Of a stretch of DNA of 64,000 nucleotides, positions 14,344 to 23,246 are shown piece by piece. This DNA is from Selenomonas sp963528755 (GTDB lineage: Bacteria; Bacillota; Negativicutes; Selenomonadales; Selenomonadaceae). The notes under the pieces are model-generated. The model saw nothing but the letters and a program-made list of their open reading frames with translations, did not search any database and was not told the DNA's origin. The DNA lies in NCBI RefSeq assembly GCF_963528755.1, contig NZ_CAURXA010000003.1, positions 248,001 to 312,000 of the forward strand, given 5' to 3'. Positions within the stretch are counted from its first letter, which is position 1, and each line of letters begins with the position of its first letter. The translations under genes were made by a program, and so were the position numbers.

Positions 14344-14447
14344 TTACCATGAAGCCCCAAGAGGTCAAGCCGAAGGCGCAGACCGATTGGTTAGGCTTCT
14401 GTAAGGGCGGCGCACAATGTCCACAAAGTGGACGTTTGGCGCGTAGC
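14344..14447 (+). repeat. Dispersed 105-bp repeat, copy B
   Basis: Tandem to copy A. Read from ATG 14349 it gives MKPQEVKPKAQTDWLGFCKG and continues GAQCPQSGRLARS. Aligned without gaps to copy D near 19 kb, many differences are at third codon positions. Contains the hairpin GTCCAC-AAA-GTGGAC. Confidence 0.85.
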
Positions 14448-14486
14448 TTACCATAGACGTGCGCCGTGCGCAAAGGAGAGATCGTC

Positions 14487-17400
14487 TTGCTCAAAGACTC
14501 TGCCATACATGAGTTGTCCAACGATATGTCATACCGCAAGGGCTGTCGCTACTTCAAGGACGGGCGCGTGGCGAAGCTCCTGCGCCGCCCCGGCACCTCC
14601 ATCTACGTCGCGACCGTCGAAGGCTCGGAGGACTACGAGGTGCGCGTGCGCCTCGACAAGACGGGCGAGAAAATCGAGGCCTACGACTGCACATGCCCCG
14701 CTGCCGCCCTCTACGACGGCGCCTGCAAGCATGTCGTTGCACTCTTGAAAGTCATACAGGCAGGCCAGCTCGAAGAAGAAGGCGAGAGCGCCGCCACACC
14801 CGGGCCGTACCGAAAACCCACGGGACGCATCTTTGACTGCTTCGCACGCGCCAAGAAACACGCGCACTTGAACGCACCGAAGAAGCTTCTGCCTGCCGCT
14901 CTTCGCGAGGCGCCCATCTTCCTTGAGCCACACTTCTTCTTCGAGCGCCACTACGGCCGCTCCAACTGCTGGCTGGAGTTCCGCATCGGGCGCGAGCGGC
15001 TCTACGTCATGCGCAGCATGCAGGAATTCATGCGCTCCTTCCTCGCCGGCACGCCCATCGAATTTGGCAAAAAGCTGACTATCGACCCGCAGACAGCGAC
15101 CTTCGCACCCGGCGTCTCGACGATGCTCTGGCGCTTCCTGCTCGACCTCTGGAAGGATGAAGTGAGCAGCCTCTACTACGGCGGCGCATACGGTGCTCGC
15201 CTGAGCGGAACCCTCTTCGAAGGCAAGGCGGTCAAGCTCACGCCGAGCGCACTCGTGCGCTTCCTCTCGCTCATGCAGGAAGCCGATGCTCCCTTTCAAG
15301 CAAAGACAGGCATGCACGAAGAGCGCACCGTCGAGATCGTCGAGGGAACGCCCGCCCTCGAATTGGGGCTTGCCGAGAGGTCGGGCAGCGGCCGCCTCAT
15401 GATGCTGACGGACGAAGTCTGCTATCTGGACGACGACGCGCACTTCCTGCTCGTCGAAGATACGATCTACCATGTGCCGCCCTCCTTCTCCGCCGCCCTG
15501 CACCCGCTGCTCGAAGCCTTCGGCTCCTCGCGCTCGCTCCCCATCGCCGCGCAGGACATACCCGCCTTCTTCAGCACGATCCTGCCCGAAATCGAGAAGG
15601 TCGCCGAGGTGCAGATCGCGCCCGCCTTCGCCGAACGCTACGAAATCATGCCGCTTTCCGCCGCCGTCTACCTCGACTACTACGGGGACGGCATCGCCGC
15701 GCGTCTCGAATTTCACTACGATGAAATGAAGTTCAACCCGCTCGCGGGCAAAGCGCCGCAGGAAGCGCCGAGCGGCCGCCGCCTCATCCGCGACGCGGCG
15801 GGCGAGGCGGCGATCTTCGCCTTCTTCGACACCTATGACTTCCTGCCCGAAGACGGCCGCTTCGTGCAGAGTGACGAGGCGCAGAGCTTCCTCTTCCTCG
15901 ACGAAGCCCTGCCCGAGCTTTCCAAGATCACCGACGTCTACTACGCCGACGCCTTCCACGAAAAGCCCGTGCGCCGCATGCCTCCCGTGACGATCGGCGT
16001 CTCGGTCAACGACGAAAACCTCCTCGACGTGACCTTTGACGCGGCGCAGCTCGACTTTGCCGAGCTCATCGGCGTGCTGCGCTCGTACCGCGAGAAGAGA
16101 GTCTACCACAGGCTCAAGGACGGCACCTTCGTGACGCTCGGCGACCAGCAGCTCGCAGGTCTCGCCGACTTCATCGAGAGCACCGGCATCAAGAAGGCGA
16201 CCGACGCGCAGAACATCCGCCTGCCGCTTCGCCAGGCGCTCTACCTCGACGCGCTCGCCAAGGAGGACAAGAGCATCCGCCTCGCGCGAAGCAAGCGTTT
16301 CAAGAGCATCGTGCGCGACATCAAGAACCCCGTCGACGCCGACATCGAGCCGCCCGAAACGCTCAAGGGCGTGCTGCGCGACTACCAGCAGACGGGCTTC
16401 TCGTGGCTCTCGACGCTCGCCGCCTATCGGCTCGGCGGCATCCTCGCCGACGACATGGGACTCGGCAAGACCCTGCAGGTCATCGCCTTTTTGCTCGCGC
16501 ACCGCGAGGAGGGAAAGCCGCCCGCCCTCGTCGTCGCGCCGACGTCTTTGATGTACAACTGGCTCGAAGAGATTGAAAAGTTCGCGCCCGAGCTCAAAGC
16601 TTCCATCGTCGCCGGCACAAAAGCGGAACGCGAGGCGGCTCTTTCGCCCGCTCTCAAGGACGCCGACGTCATCATCACGACGTACCACATGCTGCGCCGC
16701 GACATCGACCTCTACGAAAAGGAGCATTTCAGCCATATCTTCCTCGACGAGGCGCAGCAGATCAAAAACCCCGCGACGCAGGCGGCAAAGGCGGTAAAAA
16801 AGCTCCGGGCGGATGCCGCCTTCGCTCTCACGGGCACGCCGATCGAGAACAGCCTGACCGAACTCTGGTCGATCTTCGACTTCCTCATGCCTGGCTACCT
16901 CAAGAGCCGCAAGCACTTCCAATCGCAGTTCGAAACGCCCATCGTACGCGCCAAAGATCCGCACGCGAGCGCCGACCTCCTGCGCTACATCTCGCCTTTC
17001 ATCCTGCGCCGCCTCAAGAAGGACGTGCTCGAAGAACTGCCCGACAAGGTCGAGCGCAAGATGACGAACGAGATGACCGACGAGCAGCGGAAGGTCTACC
17101 ACGCATGGTTCGTGCAGGCGAAGAAGGAATTCGCCGCCGAGCTCAAGGCGCACGGCTTCGGCGAATCGCGCATCAAGATCCTGGCGATCCTTACGCGCCT
17201 TCGCCAGATCGCCTGCGATCCTGCGCTCTTCCTCGAAGATTACACGGGCGGCTCAGGCAAGCTCGACATGCTCGAAGAAGTCGTCGCCGATGCCGTCGCT
17301 GCCGGACACCGCATCCTCATCTTCTCGCAGTTCACGACGATGCTCAGCCACATCGCCGCGCGCCTCGACGCCATGAATCTCAGCTATGCCTACCTCGACG

Positions 17401-17762
17401 GCTCGACGCCCGCCCTTGAGCGCATGCGCCGCGTGCGCGACTTCAACGCGGGCGCGGAGCCGCTCTTCCTCATCTCGCTCAAAGCGGGCGGCACGGGGCT
17501 GAACCTCACGGGCGCTGACATGGTCATCCACTACGACCCGTGGTGGAATCCCGCCGTCGAAGATCAGGCGACCGACCGTGCCTACCGCATCGGCCAGAAG
17601 AACAACGTGCAGGTGCTGAAATTCATCACGAAGGACACGATTGAAGAAAAGATCTACGAACTGCAGGAAAAGAAAAAAGCGCTGATCGACCAGATGATCC
17701 AGCCTGGCGAGAACTTCCTCTCAAAGCTGTCGGAGGAAGAAATCACGGCGCTGTTCGAGTAA
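14487..17762 (+). CDS. SNF2-family helicase with N-terminal SWIM zinc finger
   Basis: About 1091 residues. A SWIM zinc motif (CTC..CKH near residues 68-82) is followed by a long bacterial-SNF2 associated region and the two helicase lobes: Walker A 'ADDMGLGKT' near 656, 'DEAQQIKN' near 753, 'LTGTPIENS', and the C-lobe with 'SLKAGGTGLNLTGAD' and 'DRAYRIGQ'. It is a DNA-dependent ATPase likely to remodel or translocate on DNA. The start is taken as TTG 14487, because AAAGGAGAG sits 6 nt before it; the alternative GTG 14466 has no SD. Single gene, followed by dinB. Confidence 0.93.
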   Translation: MLKDSAIHELSNDMSYRKGCRYFKDGRVAKLLRRPGTSIYVATVEGSEDYEVRVRLDKTGEKIEAYDCTCPAAALYDGACKHVVALLKVIQAGQLEEEGESAATPGPYRKPTGRIFDCFARAKKHAHLNAPKKLLPAALREAPIFLEPHFFFERHYGRSNCWLEFRIGRERLYVMRSMQEFMRSFLAGTPIEFGKKLTIDPQTATFAPGVSTMLWRFLLDLWKDEVSSLYYGGAYGARLSGTLFEGKAVKLTPSALVRFLSLMQEADAPFQAKTGMHEERTVEIVEGTPALELGLAERSGSGRLMMLTDEVCYLDDDAHFLLVEDTIYHVPPSFSAALHPLLEAFGSSRSLPIAAQDIPAFFSTILPEIEKVAEVQIAPAFAERYEIMPLSAAVYLDYYGDGIAARLEFHYDEMKFNPLAGKAPQEAPSGRRLIRDAAGEAAIFAFFDTYDFLPEDGRFVQSDEAQSFLFLDEALPELSKITDVYYADAFHEKPVRRMPPVTIGVSVNDENLLDVTFDAAQLDFAELIGVLRSYREKRVYHRLKDGTFVTLGDQQLAGLADFIESTGIKKATDAQNIRLPLRQALYLDALAKEDKSIRLARSKRFKSIVRDIKNPVDADIEPPETLKGVLRDYQQTGFSWLSTLAAYRLGGILADDMGLGKTLQVIAFLLAHREEGKPPALVVAPTSLMYNWLEEIEKFAPELKASIVAGTKAEREAALSPALKDADVIITTYHMLRRDIDLYEKEHFSHIFLDEAQQIKNPATQAAKAVKKLRADAAFALTGTPIENSLTELWSIFDFLMPGYLKSRKHFQSQFETPIVRAKDPHASADLLRYISPFILRRLKKDVLEELPDKVERKMTNEMTDEQRKVYHAWFVQAKKEFAAELKAHGFGESRIKILAILTRLRQIACDPALFLEDYTGGSGKLDMLEEVVADAVAAGHRILIFSQFTTMLSHIAARLDAMNLSYAYLDGSTPALERMRRVRDFNAGAEPLFLISLKAGGTGLNLTGADMVIHYDPWWNPAVEDQATDRAYRIGQKNNVQVLKFITKDTIEEKIYELQEKKKALIDQMIQPGENFLSKLSEEEITALFE

Positions 17763-17833
17763 AATGAATCGGGGAAGCCGAAAAGCCTCTCCGATTTCCC
17801 TTTTCCCGCACAACGCACAGGGAGGCGAATAAA

Positions 17834-18994
17834 ATGCAGCGCACGATTCTTCACGTCGATATGGACGCCTTCTTCGCCGCTATCGAGCAGCGCGAGCACC
17901 CCGAATACAGAGGAAAGCCCGTCATCGTCGGCGGGCTTTCTTCGCGCGGCGTCGTCGCGACCGCCTCCTACGAGGCGCGCCGAAGCGGCGTGCACTCGGC
18001 CATGCCCATGGAGACGGCGCGCCGTCGCTGCCCCGACGGCATCTTCGTACAGGGAAACTACGCGCTCTATCGCGCCGTCTCCGCCGAAATCTTCGCTATT
18101 TTCTCGCGTTACTCGCCGCTCGTCGAGCCGCTTTCCATCGACGAAGCCTTTCTCGACGTCACGGGCATGGGGCTTCTCGCGCCCAGCCCGCGCGTCCTCG
18201 CCCAAAAGCTCAAGGCGGAAATCCGCGAAAAAACCGCGCTCGTCGCCTCCGTCGGCATCGCGCCGAACAAGTTTCTCGCCAAGCTCGCGAGCGACCTCGA
18301 AAAGCCCGACGGACTCGTCGAGATTCGCGCAGAAGATGCCGTCCGGCGCATCGCACCGCTTCCCGTGCGCCGCCTCTGGGGCGTCGGCAAACGCACGGAG
18401 GAAAAGCTCGCCGCTTTGGGCATCAAAACCATCGGCGCGATGCAGCAAGCCGACGAGAAGAAGCTCGCACGCAGCCTCGGCACACGCGCGGCGCACGCCT
18501 TGAAGGAACTTTCCTTCGGACGCGACGAGCGGCGCGTCGAGCCTGAGCGCGAGGCGAAATCCATCGGCAAGGAAGTGACCTTCGAGCGCGACCTCGAAAG
18601 CGCTGAAGAAGCCGAGCGCGAGCTTTTGGCGCTCGCCGAGAAGGTCGGCTGGCGGCTGCGCCTCGCAGGCGTCACTGCACGCACGATCCAGATCAAGGTG
18701 CGCCGCGCCGACTTCACGACCTTCACGCGCAGCCGCACGCTCTTTGAAGCGAGTGCGCACGACGGGCCGATCTTCCAGACGGCACGCGACCTCTTCCGCG
18801 AGCTCGGCATCAAGAGCGGCATCCGCCTCCTCGGCGTCACGGGCGAGAACTTCGAGCCGAGCGCCCTGCCGTCGCTCTTTCGCGACGAAAAAAAAGAGCG
18901 CCTCTACGGCGCAATCGACGCACTGAAAAAGCGCTTCGGTGAAAGCATCATCACCAAAGCGCCGCTCATCGACAAAAATCCGAAGAAAGAATAG
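17834..18994 (+). CDS. dinB: DNA polymerase IV (Y family, translesion)
   Basis: 386 residues. Catalytic palm motifs 'HVDMDAFFAAIEQRE' at the N-terminus and 'SIDEAFLDVTG' near residue 100 provide the metal-binding acidic residues; HhH thumb and little-finger domains follow. It copies damaged DNA with low fidelity. GGGAGGCG lies before the ATG. A weak hairpin (AATCGGGGA..TCTCCGATT, 17765-17795) separates it from the SNF2 gene. No clear C-terminal clamp-binding motif was identified. Confidence 0.95.
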   Translation: MQRTILHVDMDAFFAAIEQREHPEYRGKPVIVGGLSSRGVVATASYEARRSGVHSAMPMETARRRCPDGIFVQGNYALYRAVSAEIFAIFSRYSPLVEPLSIDEAFLDVTGMGLLAPSPRVLAQKLKAEIREKTALVASVGIAPNKFLAKLASDLEKPDGLVEIRAEDAVRRIAPLPVRRLWGVGKRTEEKLAALGIKTIGAMQQADEKKLARSLGTRAAHALKELSFGRDERRVEPEREAKSIGKEVTFERDLESAEEAERELLALAEKVGWRLRLAGVTARTIQIKVRRADFTTFTRSRTLFEASAHDGPIFQTARDLFRELGIKSGIRLLGVTGENFEPSALPSLFRDEKKERLYGAIDALKKRFGESIITKAPLIDKNPKKE

Positions 18995-18995
18995 A

Positions 18996-19099
18996 TGCCC
19001 GCACCAACATCCGCTTCGCGGCCATTGTGCATCGTCCTTAGCAAAACCTCGCAAATCATCCTACGCCTTCGGCTCGACCTCTTGAGGCTTCACGCTAAC
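18996..19099 (-). repeat. Dispersed 105-bp repeat, copy D (minus strand)
   Basis: Read on the minus strand from GTG 19093 it aligns codon by codon and without gaps to copy B over about 30 codons (KPQEVEPKA, a stop in place of Gln, then RGFAKDDAQWPRSG). Many differences are synonymous (CCT/CCC, GGT/GGC, TTT/TTC, AGC/AGT). It lies directly after the dinB stop. Confidence 0.7.
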
Positions 19100-19467
19100 C
19101 CGCATGAAAAAGCATAGAGCCTGTAAAGCATCCGACTGGAAAGGCTGCTTTACAGACTCCACACAAGGCGAAAAGAGACCACCAGCCATAAATCTTCTAG
19201 CGACCCCTTTTCAAAGCAGATGTCCAAAATGTCGTTTGCTTTATATGTCTAAAACCTGCGACTCGCAGGTGGGCATCTTGAGTCTTGTTTCTGCTATTCG
19301 CTCGAAGGCGATCCAGCATCCGCAAGCCTAGCCGGATTCCCTTAGAAAACTGTAGGTTAGACATAATGAAAAGCTCACGTGCACCTCAGGCAACTTCTGC
19401 TTTGAACATATCATAGCATAACCTTTTTCTCGGCGCAAGCCTTGACAAAGGAATTTCCTTTCATTTC
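19100..19467. other. Gene-free gap with an inverted repeat
   Basis: No gene is supported. CTGTAAAGCA (19121-19130) and TGCTTTACAG (19146-19155) form a perfect 10-bp inverted repeat, and CCTGCG-ACT-CGCAGG lies near 19256. Neither has a T-tract. Possibly decayed repeat sequence of the same kind as copy D. Confidence 0.4.
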
Positions 19468-19821
19468 TCACTCGATCGTGATCTTGTCACCCAAGTTGAG
19501 GCGCGGCGGCAGGCTGCCCTTGACGATGAGTTGTCCGGGCATCGAGCCTTCGGCGTTGATGACGATCGTGCAGTGACCGTCCTTTCGAAGGTTCTCGTTG
19601 ACCGCCTCGCCGACGGAGACGACCTTGTACTTCCTCTTCGCCCCCATCGTCAGCGTGTCGCCGACCTTGACATCGTCCGTCAGTTCCCCCGCCGTATGCT
19701 CGACGACCATCTCCGTGAGGTTCGGGCGCACACCCTCGTCAAGCAGGATGATGCTCGAACTGTTCTCCAAGAAATTCGGCGCAAGGCTGCCGATATTCGT
19801 GATCGTGACGTCGTATTTCAT
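19468..19821 (-). CDS. PTS glucitol/sorbitol-type IIA component
   Basis: 117 residues across the whole length of the IIA-glucitol (GutB/SrlB) family: 'ITNIGSLAPNFLENS', 'VVEHTAGELTDDVKVGDTL' with the His likely to be phosphorylated, and 'GQLIVKGSLPP' near the end. In the PTS it would pass phosphate to a IIB domain, but no IIB, IIC or polyol dehydrogenase is next to it. It therefore either serves distant partners or has a regulatory role. An extended -10 (TGATATACT, 19870 downward) and GGGAGGAG precede it. Confidence 0.85.
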   Translation of the reverse strand: MKYDVTITNIGSLAPNFLENSSSIILLDEGVRPNLTEMVVEHTAGELTDDVKVGDTLTMGAKRKYKVVSVGEAVNENLRKDGHCTIVINAEGSMPGQLIVKGSLPPRLNLGDKITIE

Positions 19822-19864
19822 GTCTCAGTCTCCTCCCAGCAACACGACTCTCTATCGTATTTCC

Positions 19865-19873
19865 AGTATATCA
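19865..19873 (-). promoter_or_regulatory. Extended -10 promoter of the PTS IIA gene
   Basis: Minus strand TGA-TATACT with no good -35. About 40 bp before the start codon. Confidence 0.5.
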
Positions 19874-19985
19874 CAAAATGCCGGGACTGACTAGGACTGC
19901 TGCTCGTCATTCGTTCTTCGGCTGCGCCGGATAAAGCAAACCATATTCTGTGCTAAATAATTCCCTGCCTTGCCCCGAAAAGATA

Positions 19986-19994
19986 TGCTATAAT
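19986..19994 (+). promoter_or_regulatory. Extended -10 promoter of the Rpn-family gene
   Basis: TGC-TATAAT at 19986-19994; the -35 is poor. The gene starts 46 bp later. Confidence 0.55.
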
Positions 19995-20039
19995 ATAAAA
20001 AAGGTCAACTGGCTCTCCACCTGAACGAAAGGAGGAAAA

Positions 20040-20969
20040 ATGTCAAAGAAAGCACAGATTTTCCAAGCATTCGAGCAACAGCGCTTCGATCCGATGAACG
20101 ATGTTGCTTTCAAATTTATCTTCGGCAAAGAGGAACGCAAGCAGATCACCATTGATTTTCTGAATGCCGTGCTGCAAGAATCGCTAGGGCATGCGATCCG
20201 TGATATTACCTTTCGGCAAACGGAGATGCCGCCTGACGCCGATGGCGGAAAACTGTCGCGTCTGGACATTGCCTGCGAGCTTGATACGGGCGAACTGGTC
20301 GATGTAGAAGTACAGGTCATTAATTATAACGATATGCAGCGCCGCACGTTGTTCTACTGGGCACGCCTGTACCTTCTTTCTCTTTCGCGCGGTGAAGATT
20401 ATCGCGTCCTGCGCCCTGCTATTACGATCAACCTCCTTGCATTTGAGCTGTTGCCGCAGTCGGAACCCGTAGCGATGTACAGTATCTACAATCCCAAAAC
20501 AGGCGACCGGCTGAACAAGGACATGGAACTGCATTTTATAGAAATTCCAAAGTATATGAAGGCACCGCCAAAAAAGATCGGCGAATTATCAAAAATGGAG
20601 CGTTGGCTTGCGTACTTTGCAAACAAACTCACAGATCTGGAAAGGGAGGAATTGGCCATGAGCGAACCTGCAATCAAAGAAGCGATGGAAGCCGAGAAGC
20701 TTTTCCTGTGCAATCCGGACGAGTATCTTCGTTACGTCAATCGGCAAATGGCAATCATGGACTATCGTTCCAGTCTGCAGGCTGCCGCCGAGGAAGGTGA
20801 GGCACGAGGCGAAGCGCGGGGTGAAGCGCGGGGCGAAGCACGGGGCGAAAGCCGTGTCACGCGTCTCATGTCCCTGCTCCTTGAAGCAGGGAAAATCGAA
20901 GAAGCGCGCGAAGCGTCCAACAACGAAGCGGTAAGAAAACGCCTTTTTGAAAAATACCGCATTGAATAA
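20040..20969 (+). CDS. Rpn-family recombination-promoting nuclease / PD-(D/E)XK transposase-like
   Basis: 309 residues. N-terminal 'DPMNDVAFKFIFG', then the nuclease core 'LDIACELDTGELVDVEVQV' with the D..E-x-Q catalytic pattern, then a helical region and 'MADYRSSL'-like tail. Members are DNA endonucleases that raise RecA-independent recombination and spread by unknown means. The C-terminal linker holds four tandem copies of a GEAR motif (residues 257-273), encoded by near-identical 12-bp units, which are prone to expansion or loss. AAAGGAGG precedes the start. Confidence 0.88.
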   Translation: MSKKAQIFQAFEQQRFDPMNDVAFKFIFGKEERKQITIDFLNAVLQESLGHAIRDITFRQTEMPPDADGGKLSRLDIACELDTGELVDVEVQVINYNDMQRRTLFYWARLYLLSLSRGEDYRVLRPAITINLLAFELLPQSEPVAMYSIYNPKTGDRLNKDMELHFIEIPKYMKAPPKKIGELSKMERWLAYFANKLTDLEREELAMSEPAIKEAMEAEKLFLCNPDEYLRYVNRQMAIMDYRSSLQAAAEEGEARGEARGEARGEARGESRVTRLMSLLLEAGKIEEAREASNNEAVRKRLFEKYRIE

Positions 20970-20979
20970 TGCTAAACGC

Positions 20980-21016
20980 AAAAACGTCCAAGAGGTTCAT
21001 GCCTCTTGGACGTTTT
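20980..21016. terminator. Bidirectional terminator between Rpn gene and acn
   Basis: AAAACGTCCAAGAGG (20981-20995) and CCTCTTGGACGTTTT (21002-21016), 15-bp stem with loop TTCATG. It serves two convergent genes. Confidence 0.93.
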
Positions 21017-21022
21017 TCTGCG

Positions 21023-22951
21023 TTACTGCTTGTTCTTGATATAGTTGAGCTTGCCGCCCGCCTTCAGCATCTCGATGTCGAGCGCTGAGAGCGCGTGGTG
21101 CGTGCTGAAGCTCGTCTTCTTCGTGCGATTCTCCACGCGGACGGGCGCATCCGGCGCGAGCGCGGAGAAGTCGAGGAAGAGCACGTCGCCCTCGGCGATC
21201 GACTCGTAGTCCGCTGCCTCGTCGAAGAGCAGTGGCACGATGCCGAAATTCACGAGGTTCGCCGCGTGGATGCGCGCAAAACTCTTGGCCAGAACCGCCT
21301 TGATGCCCAAATACATCGGCGCGAGCGCCGCGTGCTCACGGCTCGAACCCTGCCCGTAGTTCTCGCCCGCGACGATGACGCCGCCGCCCGCCTTCTGGCA
21401 ATGCGCCTTGAATCCCGCCTGCACGTCGCGAAAGACGAACTCGGAGATCTTCTCGATGTTCGAACGGTACGGCAGAACCTTCGCACCCGCCGGCATGATG
21501 TGGTCGGTCGTGATGTTGTCGCCGACCTTGATGACGACTTCCTTCTCGATCGCAGCGGCGAGCGGCGTGTTCTCGGGCAGCGGGCGGATGTTCGGCCCCT
21601 GCACGACCTCGACGCTCTCGGGATGCTCGCGCTCGGGCGCATAGATCATCGAGTCATCGACGAGGAACGCGTGCGGCTCAGCGGGCAGCCCAAAGTCGGC
21701 CTCGCGCGGATCGGTGATGACGCCGCGGATGGCGCTTGCCGCCGCCGTCTCAGGCGAGACAAGACAGACGTTCGCCGAAAGAGTGCCGCTCCTGCCCTTG
21801 AAATTGCGATTGAACGTGCGCAGCGACCACGCATTCGTCACGGGCGACTGCCCCATGCCGATGCAAGGGCCGCACGTGCACTCCAAGAGGCGCGCACCCG
21901 CCGCGAGGATCTTGGCGAGGCCGCCCGCTTCCGCAACCATGGAGAGCACCTGGCGCGAGCCGGGCGACAAGACGAGCGAGACGTTCGGCGCGACGCGCTT
22001 GCCGTCCAAGATGGACGCCACCGTCATGATGTCGCGGTACGACGAATTCGTACAGCTGCCGATGGCGACCTGGTCGATCGGCTGCCCCGCGACCTCGCGC
22101 ACCGTCTTGACGACGTCGGGCATGTGCGGCAGCGCAATCAACGGTTCGAGCGCCGCAAGGTCGATGTCATAGCGCTCATCGTAGACCGCACCCGCATCGG
22201 CAGCGAGTGCGCGGAACACATCTTCGCGCCCTTCGCGGCGCAAAAATTCGCGCGTCACCTCGTCACTCGGAAAGACTGACGTCGTCGCGCCAAGCTCCGC
22301 GCCCATGTTCGTGATCGTCGCGCGCTCGGGCACAGAAAGCGTCTTGACGCCGTCGCCCGTATACTCGATGACCTTGCCGACGCCGCCCTTGACCGTGAGC
22401 ATGGAAAGCACCTTCAAGATGATGTCCTTGGCGCTCACGCCCTTTGAAAGAGCGCCCGTCAGACGCACCTCGATGACGCGCGGCATGTTCAGCATGAACG
22501 GCTCGCCCGCCATCGCGCACGCGACATCGAGGCCGCCCGCGCCGATCGCGAGCATGCCGATGCCGCCGCCCGTCGGCGTGTGCGAATCGCTGCCGAGGAG
22601 CGTCGCGCCCGGCCTTCCGAAGCGCTCAAGGTGCACCTGATGACAGATGCCGTTGCCGGGACGCGAGAAGAATACGCCGTGCTTCTTCGCGACCGTCTGC
22701 AGATACTTGTGATCGTCAGCGTTCTCGAAGCCGCTCTGCAAGGTGTTGTGGTCGACATAGCTGACGGAAAGCTCCGTCTTCACCTGATCGACGCCCATCG
22801 CCTCAAGCTGCAGGTACGCCATCGTGCCCGTCGCATCCTGCGTCAGCGTCTGGTCGATGCGTATGCCGATCGGCGCTCCCTTTTTCATCTCGCCCGTCAC
22901 GAGATGCTCGTGCAGGATCTTTTCCGTCAATGTCAACGCTTTTGCCGTCAT
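21023..22951 (-). CDS. Aconitate hydratase
   Basis: 642 residues from MTAKALTLTEKILHEH (AAAGGGAGTG upstream; the longer open frame is not family-like). It is of the short aconitase type. [4Fe-4S] ligands are seen in 'SCTNSSYRDI' and 'CTCGPCIGMGQ', and the C-terminal swivel domain has 'GSSREHAALAP'. It converts citrate to isocitrate, matching the divergently transcribed citrate synthase and isocitrate dehydrogenase. The [4Fe-4S] cluster makes it oxygen sensitive. Confidence 0.95.
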   Translation of the reverse strand: MTAKALTLTEKILHEHLVTGEMKKGAPIGIRIDQTLTQDATGTMAYLQLEAMGVDQVKTELSVSYVDHNTLQSGFENADDHKYLQTVAKKHGVFFSRPGNGICHQVHLERFGRPGATLLGSDSHTPTGGGIGMLAIGAGGLDVACAMAGEPFMLNMPRVIEVRLTGALSKGVSAKDIILKVLSMLTVKGGVGKVIEYTGDGVKTLSVPERATITNMGAELGATTSVFPSDEVTREFLRREGREDVFRALAADAGAVYDERYDIDLAALEPLIALPHMPDVVKTVREVAGQPIDQVAIGSCTNSSYRDIMTVASILDGKRVAPNVSLVLSPGSRQVLSMVAEAGGLAKILAAGARLLECTCGPCIGMGQSPVTNAWSLRTFNRNFKGRSGTLSANVCLVSPETAAASAIRGVITDPREADFGLPAEPHAFLVDDSMIYAPEREHPESVEVVQGPNIRPLPENTPLAAAIEKEVVIKVGDNITTDHIMPAGAKVLPYRSNIEKISEFVFRDVQAGFKAHCQKAGGGVIVAGENYGQGSSREHAALAPMYLGIKAVLAKSFARIHAANLVNFGIVPLLFDEAADYESIAEGDVLFLDFSALAPDAPVRVENRTKKTSFSTHHALSALDIEMLKAGGKLNYIKNKQ

Positions 22952-23074
22952 AAAGACACTCCCTTTGCCGCCGCCCCGCCGCAGGATGCGCAGCCATTGC
23001 GCAGACCTCGGCAAAGCCGCCTTTGCTTTTCCTTTCATCGGAAACGACGAATGTACCCGCCCTTTCCTTTCGTT

Positions 23075-23103
23075 AAGTTATCACAAAGCGGCGCAAGCGT
23101 CAA
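23075..23103 (-). promoter_or_regulatory. Promoter of aconitase gene
   Basis: Minus strand TTGACG (23103-23098), 17 bp, TAACTT (23080-23075), about 125 bp before the start codon. Confidence 0.65.
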
Positions 23104-23161
23104 CACTTCTATGCAAATTTTATTATAGGAGCAATAACCCATTTTATATATTTGAACTGCG

Positions 23162-23170
23162 TGCTATAAT
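23162..23170 (+). promoter_or_regulatory. Extended -10 promoter of gltA-icd
   Basis: TGC-TATAAT at 23162-23170. The acn and gltA promoters are back to back about 60 bp apart, so a shared regulator site could lie between them. Confidence 0.6.
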
Positions 23171-23246
23171 GCATTTGTGCTTTTCGGAAAGACCATTTCC
23201 GTGAGCATGGTCAATACAAGCTGTTCAGCTGAAAGGGGACATTGCC

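Noticed and set aside
14529..17153. 874-residue minus-strand frame opposite the SNF2 gene
   Set aside because: A shadow frame due to high GC; the plus strand has all helicase motifs.
17654..19054. 466-residue minus-strand frame opposite dinB
   Set aside because: Antisense shadow of DNA polymerase IV; its first residues come from repeat copy D.
19100..19467. Possible tRNA or riboswitch in the gap after dinB
   Set aside because: Only simple inverted repeats were found; no cloverleaf, anticodon arm or known aptamer pattern could be built.
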